Origin: an uncultured Muribaculaceae bacterium
GTDB lineage: Bacteria > Bacteroidota > Bacteroidia > Bacteroidales > Muribaculaceae
Assembly: GCA_910579105.1 (NCBI GenBank)
Contig: CAJTRT010000048.1
Location: forward strand, 1-15,643
Direction: 5' to 3'
DNA: 15,643 nucleotides
Both the position numbers and the translations under genes were made by a program. Below are positions 1 to 7,037 of this stretch, piece by piece. The notes below the pieces were generated by a model, which searched no databases, was not told where the DNA came from, and saw only the letters and a program-made list of their open reading frames with translations. Each line of letters opens with the position of its first letter. Position 1 is the first letter of the stretch.

Positions 1-137
1 AGTGAGCGGTGCTTGGGAGGAAGGATCTGCGGCTGCCTTGTCGAGACTCGCCGCGCCAGGCAGGGGAAGGGCGAGATGGGGAGAGGCTGGGAGTGGGGGA
101 GCTGGGGAGGCGGGGGCTGGCTGGTTGTTGAGCGGGA
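1..137. other. G-rich intergenic tract, no convincing gene
   Basis: No gene is supported here. Two forward frames stay open through it (one from 2 to 226, one to 189), but only because the DNA is almost all G-rich purine tracts. The translation is Gly, Ala, Trp and Arg low complexity and resembles no family I know. A weak 6-base inverted repeat (CTGCCT at 33-38, AGGCAG at 58-63) has no T tract, so it is not a terminator. The tract lies directly upstream of the promoter at 138-169. The end of an upstream gene reaching in from outside the window cannot be excluded. Confidence 0.6.
63..116 (+). other. G-quadruplex-forming motif (seven G runs)
   Basis: On the plus strand there are seven runs of three or more G: 63-66, 69-71, 78-81, 89-91, 95-99, 104-107 and 112-116. 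The loops between them are 2, 6, 7, 3, 4 and 4 bases. This exceeds the usual four-run definition (at least three G, loops of one to seven) and allows several alternative quadruplexes. It ends 21 bases before the -33 box of the next promoter, and the G-rich strand is the non-template strand for that promoter. Folding is predicted from the pattern only. Confidence 0.7.
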
Positions 138-169
138 TTTGGAGGAATGGGGGATTTTTCTTACTTTTG
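138..169 (+). promoter_or_regulatory. Bacteroidota-type promoter for the DUF695 gene
   Basis: TTTG at 138-141 (-33 box), a 20-base spacer, and TACTTTTG at 162-169 (-7 box) match the Bacteroidota primary sigma consensus TTTG-N19-21-TAnnTTTG exactly. Transcription should start near 173-176. This decides the start codon of the next gene: ATGs at 177 and 189 would have almost no leader, while 246 leaves about 70 bases. Confidence 0.75.
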
Positions 170-245
170 AAAAAGATTGCGCCCGTTTATGAATTTGTGC
201 CGGGTGTTATTTCTGTATTATACTAAAAGACAATTGAGACTTGTT

Positions 246-698
246 ATGGAACGAGAAGAGCATGGGCTGTGGGTCAGCGCGCCTTTTGAGAGTAATGAAA
301 CGGGGAAAATCATTCTCGGAGCCTGCCGGCTTGATGTTGAGAGGTTCAGGAAGAAGGGGAGGATGGTTTACCGGATGACGGTGGGCTGGCCTTATGACGA
401 ATCTGCCGATCTTCCGAGCGAGGAGCTTGCTGGCCGGATGGAGGGGGTGCGGATTCGACTTGAAGAGGCTTTCAGGAAGGATCCGGTGGCCGTGCTGACG
501 GAGATTTACACCGGCGACGGCCTCAGGGAGTGGGTGTTCTACACGATGAGTCTTCATATTTTTCAGAAGAAACTTAACGAGGCTCTCGCTGACCTGCCTG
601 GCTATCCATTGGTTTTTTCGGCCGAAGAGGATCCAGAATGGGAAGAATACTCTGCGACGGCTGAGATGGTAAGTCGTCTGGCTGATGATGAGTGTTGA
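246..698 (+). CDS. DUF695 domain protein
   Basis: A 150-residue soluble protein with no signal peptide or membrane segment. The second half reads like the DUF695 family: an Arg-Glu-Trp turn (GLREWVFYT, residues 92-100), a helix with LNEAL (110-114), a PGYP turn (118-121) and the closing DPEWEEY motif (129-135). The middle has the family's VGWPY strand (46-50) and an LPSEE turn. The biochemical function of DUF695 is unknown and I assign none. The frame is open back to an ATG at 177, but the promoter at 138-169 makes that start unlikely; 246 gives a compact protein beginning MEREEHG. It probably heads a transcript running into rsmG, 76 bases downstream with no terminator between. Confidence 0.8.
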   Translation: MEREEHGLWVSAPFESNETGKIILGACRLDVERFRKKGRMVYRMTVGWPYDESADLPSEELAGRMEGVRIRLEEAFRKDPVAVLTEIYTGDGLREWVFYTMSLHIFQKKLNEALADLPGYPLVFSAEEDPEWEEYSATAEMVSRLADDEC

Positions 699-774
699 GC
701 GGCGTATGTCCGTTAGGATGCGAGGTCAGGCACGTTTTACATATATGGATTTGAAGAGATAGGAGACAATTTGA

Positions 775-1404
775 ATGACGAAAGAGATAATATACAAGTA
801 TTTCCCCGAGCTGACCGAGAGGCAGCGGGAGCAGTTCGCCTTACTGGGGACGTTGTACCCGGAATGGAACGCCAAGATCAATGTGATTTCCCGGAAGGAT
901 ATCGGGAACCTGTATACCAACCATGTGCTGCATTCGCTCGCGATAGCGAAGTTCCTGAACCCGGCAGGGGGGACGAATATTCTGGACATGGGCACCGGTG
1001 GCGGTTTTCCGGGTATTCCGCTGGCGATAATGTTTCCCGACTGCCGGTTCCACCTCCTTGACCGGATAGGAAAGAAAGTGAGGGTGGCGCAGGCCGTCGC
1101 GGAATCGGTCGGACTGACGAACGTGACGTTCCAGCACGGCGACATCGGCGAATGTCGCGGAAAATTCGATTTCGTCGTCAGCCGCGCCGTTATGCGTTTC
1201 GACGAGCTTGTGCCGCTGGTGCGCAAGAACATCAGCAAGGAGCAGCGCAACGGTGTTCCCAACGGTCTGATATGCCTCAAAGGGGGAGACCTTGACGCGG
1301 AATTGAAAATGGCCCGCCACGCCGTGTTCCGGGAGAATATCTCGGCATATTTTACAGAACCGTACTTCGAGACGAAAGAACTTGTTTACCTTGCGTTACG
1401 TTAA
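775..1404 (+). CDS. rsmG: 16S rRNA (guanine-527-N7)-methyltransferase RsmG
   Basis: RsmG uses S-adenosylmethionine to methylate N7 of G527 in 16S rRNA, in the 530 loop of the small subunit; loss of it gives low-level streptomycin resistance in several bacteria. At 209 residues it has the usual length. The family marks are visible: the HVLHSLAI helix (50-57, RHILDSL in many homologues), the SAM-binding loop DMGTGGGFPGIPLA (71-84), the acidic strand end LLDRIGKK (94-101), and the FDFVVSRAV strand (131-139). An AGGAGA sequence at 761-766, eight bases before the ATG, supports this start. The gene ends in tandem stops TAA TAG. A protein motif search should hit GidB/RsmG over the full length. Confidence 0.96.
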   Translation: MTKEIIYKYFPELTERQREQFALLGTLYPEWNAKINVISRKDIGNLYTNHVLHSLAIAKFLNPAGGTNILDMGTGGGFPGIPLAIMFPDCRFHLLDRIGKKVRVAQAVAESVGLTNVTFQHGDIGECRGKFDFVVSRAVMRFDELVPLVRKNISKEQRNGVPNGLICLKGGDLDAELKMARHAVFRENISAYFTEPYFETKELVYLALR

Positions 1405-1433
1405 TAGTTCGCAGACAGATAAGAACAGCCACG

Positions 1434-1471
1434 ATTATGGAAATACGCAAGTATTATGGAAATACGCAAGT
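1434..1471 (+). repeat. 19-base perfect tandem duplication spanning the MBL start codon
   Basis: Two identical 19-base units, 1434-1452 and 1453-1471, abut with no spacer; each begins ATTATGGAAATACGC. Each contains an ATG followed by the first codons of the hydrolase (Met Glu Ile Arg Lys). Only the second ATG (1456) is in frame with the gene. The first (1437) reads a 12-codon frame ending at TGA 1473-1475, so a decoy upstream frame overlaps the true start. The sequence shows a recent duplication; whether it affects translation is inference. Confidence 0.9.
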
Positions 1472-2097
1472 TTGAATTCAATCTCTTCGGAGAAAACACA
1501 TATGTGATCTGGGATGCCGCCTCGCACGAGGCGGCGGTTGTAGACCCCGGAATGAGTGATTCCGGCGAGAACGAGATTTTTGACCGTTTCGTGTCGGACA
1601 ACGGGCTTGTGCTCAGAGCGATCCTTCTGACGCATATGCATGTCGACCACACATTCGGCATCGACCATGTGATTGACAGGTATTCGCCCGTAACAATATA
1701 CGCCCATGCCGATGACGCCGTTCTGGGCCGGACGCGCGACGAGCAGGCCAGGATGTTCCGGCTGCCGTACCGTCTCGGCCCGGTGGCCGCTGACCGTCTG
1801 GTCGACGACGGGGACGAGATCGCGCTCGGGAGCGAGCGGGTGGAGGTACTGCACGCCCCGGGCCATTCGCCCGGCGGTTTGTTGTACTATGTGCCATCCG
1901 GGGGCTTCGTACTGACCGGCGACGTACTCTTCCGCGGGAGTATAGGCCGCACCGACCTCCCTGGAGGGAATCATAGCCAGCTTCTGCGCAGCATAGCGTC
2001 CAAGATTGCCAGGCTTCCCGGCAACACGGTCGTTTATCCGGGTCACGGGCCGTCCACGACCGTTGCCGAGGAATTGGCGCATAATCCCTATCTGTGA
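1456..2097 (+). CDS. MBL-fold metallo-hydrolase (glyoxalase II-like)
   Basis: A 213-residue cytosolic metallo-beta-lactamase-fold hydrolase of the small YcbL/glyoxalase II-like type. The binuclear metal site is complete: THMHVDH (H60, H62, D64, H65), H137 in APGHSPGG, D156 in LTGDVLF, and H197 in YPGHG. The FRGSIGRTDL segment (159-168) is typical of this subgroup. The C-terminal substrate domain of true glyoxalase II is missing, so the substrate is open; a thioester such as S-lactoyl-glutathione or another acyl thiol is possible but not shown. The start at 1456 is the second copy of a duplicated start region. It follows rsmG by 51 bases and ends 7 bases from the stop of the converging NADH dehydrogenase. 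Confidence 0.92.
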   Translation: MEIRKFEFNLFGENTYVIWDAASHEAAVVDPGMSDSGENEIFDRFVSDNGLVLRAILLTHMHVDHTFGIDHVIDRYSPVTIYAHADDAVLGRTRDEQARMFRLPYRLGPVAADRLVDDGDEIALGSERVEVLHAPGHSPGGLLYYVPSGGFVLTGDVLFRGSIGRTDLPGGNHSQLLRSIASKIARLPGNTVVYPGHGPSTTVAEELAHNPYL

Positions 2098-2104
2098 CCG
2101 GGCG

Positions 2105-3409
2105 CTATGATCGGCGGCGGGGATGCCGCGCGGGACTGATCAAAAGGCGCAGCGAGGTGGAGTAATTGAAATATGCCCATATCCAGTTTACCAGAACCGC
2201 TATTTTGTTGCGCATACCGAGAATTGATATGAGGTGGATGAACATCCACACGAGCCATGCGGCGAATCCGTGGAAGCGAAGGTGCTTCAGATCAACCACC
2301 GCCCTGTTGCGTCCGATAGTCGCCATGGCGCCGCGGTCTTTGTAACTGAAATATTTCCATTCGCCGGTGTCGACGGAATCGCGGTTCAGATTCCTGGCGA
2401 GCAGCCGCCCCTGCTGGATCGCCACCTGCGCGAGCTGGGGGTGTCCTTTCGGATAGTCAGTGTCGTCGGTAACAAGCGCTATGTCGCCTATCGCGAACAC
2501 ATCCGGCAGGCCGCTTACCCGGCAGAAGCGGTCAACGGGGAAACGTCCGGCTCGTCCGGTCACATCCTTTCCGAGTGGCACGCCGCCGGAGGTTAGATTG
2601 AAGCCTTCCGCCTTGACCCCGGCTGTCCACACCACCATCGACGCGGGGATCGAGGATTCGTCGGCGAGCGTGACGCGGCCGTCGGAATAACGCGACATGG
2701 TGGCACCGAGGCGCAGGTCGACCATAAGGTCGCGCAGTGATCTCGCCGCCGCCTCGGACGAATCCGCGCTCATACTGCCGAGCACTTTGTCCGAGCCTTC
2801 AATGAGTGTTATAGATATGTCGTCGGGGGATATCGTCGGATATTCCCTTGGCAGGACGTATTTTTTCATCTCTCCGAGGGCTCCGGCGATTTCGACACCC
2901 GACGGGCCCCCTCCGACCACCACGAAGCTGAGCAGTCGGCGACGCCTGGCCGCGTCGGGTTCGATGGCGGCCCGTTCCAACAGCGACAGGATCTCGTTGC
3001 GGCAGCGGAGCGCTTCCGCTGTCGATTTGATGGTGAACACCTCGTCGACCAGTTCCGGCATGCCGAAGAAATTATTCGTGGTTCCGGCGGCAAGAACCAG
3101 GAAGTCGTATGGCACTTTCCCGCGGGAGGTTGTCACAATCCGCCGGGCCACATCGATTTCCGTGACCTCTCCCATATTGAAGGCCACCCTTCCGCCGTGG
3201 CGCTTGCGAAGCTCCCGGCGTAGAGGGAAACAGATGCTTGACGGGTCGAGGCCAGAGGACGCGACCTGGTAGAACAAGGGCGGGAATGAATGGTAGTTGT
3301 TGCGTTCAATCAGTGTGACGTCGAATTTTCCGGCATCGATATGTTTTACGAAGTTCAGTCCGGCGAATCCGCCGCCTATGACGACAACCCTCTGTTTATT
3401 TCCATCCAT
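2105..3409 (-). CDS. ndh: Type II NADH dehydrogenase (NDH-2)
   Basis: A single-subunit flavoprotein passing electrons from NADH to quinone at the inner membrane without pumping protons. From the ATG at 3409 it has 434 residues. It shows an N-terminal FAD Rossmann loop (GGGFAG, 12-17), a second nucleotide loop GGGPSG (166-171) whose strand ends in TLIEG (acidic residue, favouring NADH), the FAD motif AIGD (306-309), the quinone-site AQxAxQ-like stretch LAQVAIQQG (about 326-334), and a hydrophobic C-terminal segment (about 385-409) that should anchor it. A GTG at 3424 would add five residues. I prefer the ATG because the Rossmann strand follows it at the usual distance. It lies just downstream of the recQ terminator; I see no clear promoter of its own. 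Confidence 0.93.
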   Translation of the reverse strand: MDGNKQRVVVIGGGFAGLNFVKHIDAGKFDVTLIERNNYHSFPPLFYQVASSGLDPSSICFPLRRELRKRHGGRVAFNMGEVTEIDVARRIVTTSRGKVPYDFLVLAAGTTNNFFGMPELVDEVFTIKSTAEALRCRNEILSLLERAAIEPDAARRRRLLSFVVVGGGPSGVEIAGALGEMKKYVLPREYPTISPDDISITLIEGSDKVLGSMSADSSEAAARSLRDLMVDLRLGATMSRYSDGRVTLADESSIPASMVVWTAGVKAEGFNLTSGGVPLGKDVTGRAGRFPVDRFCRVSGLPDVFAIGDIALVTDDTDYPKGHPQLAQVAIQQGRLLARNLNRDSVDTGEWKYFSYKDRGAMATIGRNRAVVDLKHLRFHGFAAWLVWMFIHLISILGMRNKIAVLVNWIWAYFNYSTSLRLLISPARHPRRRS

Positions 3410-3439
3410 AGTCGTAAGTGACACTTGTTAAATTCACAT

Positions 3440-3482
3440 AAAAAACGCCTGGCGCGGGATATTTGTTTGCCCCGCGCCAGGC
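3440..3482 (-). terminator. Rho-independent terminator of recQ
   Basis: On the minus strand a perfect 12-bp GC-rich stem (arms 3471-3482 and 3447-3458, loop 12 bases) is followed after one G by six T (plus-strand A run 3440-3445). It begins 24 bases after the recQ stop. The NADH dehydrogenase start codon is only about 30 bases further on. Confidence 0.92.
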
Positions 3483-3505
3483 TGGCGGTTTAACGAATTT
3501 ACGGT

Positions 3506-5686
3506 TTAATTGCCGAGTTCCGACAGGAATTTGATTCGCATCAGGCGTATCTCGTCCTCTGAATAATCCGAGCCGAGTTCCTGGATAGCGTCTTCGAGAG
3601 AGTCGGTTTCCGCTTCTTTGAAATACTCGAATATGTCCTGCTGGTGGTCCTCGTCGATCACCTCGTCGATAAAGTAGTCGATGTTGATCTTCGTGCCGGA
3701 GTAAACGATGGCCTCGATGTCGTCAAGCAGTTCAGAGAATTCCAGTCCCTTGGAGCTGGCGAGCTCGTCGAGGTCAATCTTGCGGTCGATTGCCTGTATG
3801 ATGGATATCTTGATACGGCTCTTGTTGGCGACAGACCGCACGCGCAGATCCTCTGGGCGTTCGATTTCGTTTTCCTCGACATGGCGGCGGATTACCTTGA
3901 CGAATTCCTCGCCGTAGCGGTGGGCTTTGCCCGCTCCGACGCCGGATATGTTCTGAAGCTCGTCGAGAGTGACGGGGTATGATGTCGCCATGGCCTCGAG
4001 CGACGGATCCTGGAATATCACATAAGGAGGCAGGTTAAGGTTGCGGGCCATTTTCTTGCGGAGGTCTTTAAGGATGGAGTAAAGCTCCGGATCCACGGCG
4101 CATGTCGCGCCTCCCTTGACAGGCGCGGCCTCCTCCACCTCGTTGAACTCGTTGTCCTCTACCACGGAGAAATGTACCGGATGTTTGAGGAACTCCCTGC
4201 CTTTGTCGACAAGCCGGATCAGTCCGAAATTCTCGACATCGCGGTCGAGGTATCCGGCAATGGTCGCCTGTCGTATGACGGTGTTCAGAAAGCGCCGGCT
4301 CGAGCCGGTGGCGCAGCCGAACACTTCGAGTTTGTCGTGTCCGTAGTTTTTTGTGTCGGGGGTCTCGCGCCCCAGCATTATGTCTATTATATGGTCGGCT
4401 TTGAATTTTTCTTTAAGCGCGGCGACAGTCTCTATCACCGCTATCAAGTCTTCTTTGGCGTCCACGTGTTTCTTCGGGTTTAAGCAATTATCGCAGTTTC
4501 CGCAGTTGTCCTCGCCGTAGTCCTCGCCGAAGTAGTGGAGCAGGGTTTTCCGGCGGCATACCGATGATTCGGCGTATGAGGCCGTTTCGGCGAGCAGCTG
4601 CCGTCCTATCTCCTGTTCGGCGACAGGCTTTCCCTGCATGAATTTCTCGAGCTTCTTGAGGTCCTTGGCCGAGTAAAATGTGAGGCAGATGCCCTCGCCG
4701 CCGTCGCGTCCGGCCCGGCCTGTCTCCTGGTAGTATCCTTCAAGCGACTTTGGCATGTCGTAATGGATCACATAGCGCACGTCGGGTTTGTCGATGCCCA
4801 TGCCGAAAGCTATGGTGGCCACGATGACGTCGACTTTTTCCAGCAGAAAGGCGTCCTGGTTCTCGGAGCGCGTGGCGGAATCCATCCCCGCGTGATACGG
4901 CAGGACTTTTATGTTGTTGACCTTGAGGAGCTCCGTCAGCTCTTCAACCTTTTTGCGGCTCAGGCAGTATATGATTCCCGACTTGCCGGAGTGCGACTTT
5001 ATGAACCGGATTATGTCCTTATCGACATTGGAGGTCTTCGGCCGGATCTCGTAATACAGGTTCGGGCGGTTGAACGACGAGCGGAACACCTTGGCTTCGG
5101 TCATCCCGAGGTTTTTCTGTATGTCGTGCTGCACCTTTGGCGTAGCCGTAGCCGTGAGGGCGATTACAGGGCGTGGCGCTATCTCGTTGATGATCGGTCG
5201 GATGCGGCGGTATTCCGGGCGGAAGTCGTGGCCCCATTCGGAAATGCAGTGGGCCTCGTCGACGGCGTAGAACGAAATGGGAACTGTTTTGAGGAATTCT
5301 ATGTTTTCTTCCTTTGTCAGCGACTCCGGGGCGACGTAAAGCAGCTTGGTCTTGCCGGCGGTCACGTCGGACTTGACCTGGTCGACCGCGGCGCGGGAAA
5401 GCGACGAGTTCAGGAAATGCGCCACTCCGTCGTCGGCCGAAAAATTGCGCATTGCGTCAACCTGGTTCTTCATCAGGGCTATCAGCGGAGAGATCACGAT
5501 GGCCGTGCCTTCCATGATAAGCGACGGGAGCTGGTAGCACAGCGATTTGCCGCCGCCGGTAGGCATTAGCACGAACACGTCGTCGCCGTCAAGGAGCGAG
5601 AGCATTATAGCCTCCTGGTTTCCCTTGAAGGTGTCGAAGCCAAAGTTTTCCTTCAACGCGTTGGTCAGAAGCTGCTTGTTTGTCAT
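3506..5686 (-). CDS. recQ: ATP-dependent DNA helicase RecQ
   Basis: RecQ is a 3'-5' superfamily 2 helicase acting in recombination and fork repair. At 726 residues it has the long bacterial architecture. Visible parts: Walker A PTGGGKS (42-48, K47), the DEAH box (143-146) with the RecQ aromatic-rich loop after it, motif VI QETGRAGRDG (320-329), a zinc-binding domain with C377, C395, C398 and C401, a winged helix (about 410-510), an HRDC domain (about 530-605), and an acidic tail of about 120 residues with helix-turn-helix character, typical of Bacteroidota RecQ. It lies 39 bases after clpX on the same strand with no promoter visible between, so it is probably co-transcribed with clpP and clpX, and it closes that transcript with a strong terminator. 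Confidence 0.97.
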   Translation of the reverse strand: MTNKQLLTNALKENFGFDTFKGNQEAIMLSLLDGDDVFVLMPTGGGKSLCYQLPSLIMEGTAIVISPLIALMKNQVDAMRNFSADDGVAHFLNSSLSRAAVDQVKSDVTAGKTKLLYVAPESLTKEENIEFLKTVPISFYAVDEAHCISEWGHDFRPEYRRIRPIINEIAPRPVIALTATATPKVQHDIQKNLGMTEAKVFRSSFNRPNLYYEIRPKTSNVDKDIIRFIKSHSGKSGIIYCLSRKKVEELTELLKVNNIKVLPYHAGMDSATRSENQDAFLLEKVDVIVATIAFGMGIDKPDVRYVIHYDMPKSLEGYYQETGRAGRDGGEGICLTFYSAKDLKKLEKFMQGKPVAEQEIGRQLLAETASYAESSVCRRKTLLHYFGEDYGEDNCGNCDNCLNPKKHVDAKEDLIAVIETVAALKEKFKADHIIDIMLGRETPDTKNYGHDKLEVFGCATGSSRRFLNTVIRQATIAGYLDRDVENFGLIRLVDKGREFLKHPVHFSVVEDNEFNEVEEAAPVKGGATCAVDPELYSILKDLRKKMARNLNLPPYVIFQDPSLEAMATSYPVTLDELQNISGVGAGKAHRYGEEFVKVIRRHVEENEIERPEDLRVRSVANKSRIKISIIQAIDRKIDLDELASSKGLEFSELLDDIEAIVYSGTKINIDYFIDEVIDEDHQQDIFEYFKEAETDSLEDAIQELGSDYSEDEIRLMRIKFLSELGN

Positions 5687-5725
5687 GGAGTCGATGGTAG
5701 GAAAGATTCGGAGTAATGAGAGGGA

Positions 5726-6997
5726 TTATTTGTTAAGCTCGTAATGGGACGAGCGCAGCTTTTCGAGCACATACCCGCCGGTCACCTCGAAGGATTTCTC
5801 CGTTCCCGAGGGAGTCTCGAACATTGCGTCGATCATCACCGTCTCGACTATGGCCCTCAGGCCGCGCGCCCCGAGCTTGTACTCGATAGCCTTGTCCACT
5901 ATCGCGTCGAGCGCGTCGGGGGTGAACGTCAGCTTCACGCCGTCCATGGCGAACAGTTTCTCGTACTGCCGGGTTATGGCGTTTTTCGGCTCAGTGAGCA
6001 CCCGGCGCAGCGCGTCGCGGTCGAGCGGGTCGAGGTGCGTGAGAATGGGGAGTCGGCCTATGATTTCGGGAATCAGACCGAATGATTTGAGATCCTGCGG
6101 GGCGACATAGGCGAGATAGTTGTCGCTGTTGACACGCTTACGCGCCTCGTCTGTCGAATAGCCCACGACGTGGGTGTTGAGGCGCTGGGCTATTTTGCGC
6201 TCGATGCCGTCGAACGCGCCACCGCATATGAACAGGATGTCCTTTGTGTCAACCGGAATCATACGCTGCTCGGGGTGCTTGCGTCCTCCCTGTGGCGGGA
6301 CGTTGACGACCGAGCCTTCGAGAAGCTTGAGCAGTCCCTGCTGCACGCCCTCGCCCGACACGTCGCGGGTGATCGAGGGGTTGTCGCCCTTGCGGGCTAT
6401 CTTGTCGATCTCGTCGATGAACACGATGCCGCGCTGCGCTTTCTTCACGTCGTAGTCGGCAACCTGGAGCAGCCTCGTCAGCAGGCTCTCTATGTCCTCG
6501 CCGACGTATCCGGCCTGGGTGAGCACCGTGGCGTCGACGATGGTGAACGGCACGTCGAGCATGCGGGCGATTGTCTTGGCGAGCAGGGTTTTGCCCGTGC
6601 CGGTGGGGCCCACGAGCACGATGTTGCTTTTCTCGATGTCAATGTCGTCGTTTTCGCCGCGTGGCTGTTGCAGGCGCTTGTAGTGGTTGTAGACGGCGAC
6701 GGAGAGGTAGCGCTTGGCGCTATCCTGGCCTATGACGTATTGGTCAAGGAAAGCGCAGATTTCCTTTGGTGTGGGTATCTTCTTCATTTCAGCGCTGTCG
6801 TCCGGGCCGGGATGTTTCCCTCCCTTGCCGGACGCGGTGTTGCCCCGGAACTCGGCGAGGAGCTCGTGGATGGAGTCGGCGCATTCCGAACAAAGGAATA
6901 TCCCCTCGTCGACAGCCGACGGAATCATGACGTCGGCCATGTCGGCGGGGCGTCCGCAGAACGAGCAGCACTGCTTATGGTCTTTCTTTTTTGCCAT
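5726..6997 (-). CDS. clpX: ATP-dependent Clp protease ATP-binding subunit ClpX
   Basis: AAA+ hexameric unfoldase that recognises substrates and feeds them to ClpP. The 423-residue length is standard. In order: an N-terminal zinc-binding domain with C11, C14, C36 and C39; a Gly-rich linker (about 51-65); Walker A GPTGTGKT (130-137); pore loop 1 GYVG (163-166); Walker B VFIDEID (192-198); the RKH pore loop (GGRKHP, 237-242); and sensor 2 in GARGLRAI near 380. The ClpP-docking loop, IGF in E. coli, reads VGY here (278-280). The ATG at 6997 gives the expected short lead-in to the zinc domain. It follows clpP by 40 bases and precedes recQ by 39, and shares their transcript. Confidence 0.98.
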   Translation of the reverse strand: MAKKKDHKQCCSFCGRPADMADVMIPSAVDEGIFLCSECADSIHELLAEFRGNTASGKGGKHPGPDDSAEMKKIPTPKEICAFLDQYVIGQDSAKRYLSVAVYNHYKRLQQPRGENDDIDIEKSNIVLVGPTGTGKTLLAKTIARMLDVPFTIVDATVLTQAGYVGEDIESLLTRLLQVADYDVKKAQRGIVFIDEIDKIARKGDNPSITRDVSGEGVQQGLLKLLEGSVVNVPPQGGRKHPEQRMIPVDTKDILFICGGAFDGIERKIAQRLNTHVVGYSTDEARKRVNSDNYLAYVAPQDLKSFGLIPEIIGRLPILTHLDPLDRDALRRVLTEPKNAITRQYEKLFAMDGVKLTFTPDALDAIVDKAIEYKLGARGLRAIVETVMIDAMFETPSGTEKSFEVTGGYVLEKLRSSHYELNK

Positions 6998-7037
6998 TTG
7001 TCTCTATGGAAACTTGTGGAAATGCCCGGAGGCAGGT

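Noticed and set aside
50..61. An 11-base match between the left edge and one arm of the recQ terminator (3472-3482)
   Set aside because: GC-rich, short, and without the partner arm or T tail at the left edge; probably chance.
2..226. A 74-codon open frame at the left edge
   Set aside because: Low-complexity Gly, Ala and Trp translation from the G-rich tract; it crosses the promoter at 138-169 and has no stop only because the tract lacks T and A.
741..753. A possible promoter before rsmG (TGGATTTG)
   Set aside because: The TA of the -7 box is missing and no TTTG is at the -33 distance, so rsmG is better explained as downstream of the DUF695 promoter.
4763..5569. A 268-codon plus-strand open frame antisense to recQ
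   Set aside because: Same reasoning: it lies inside the RecQ helicase core, which has all its motifs in the opposite frame.
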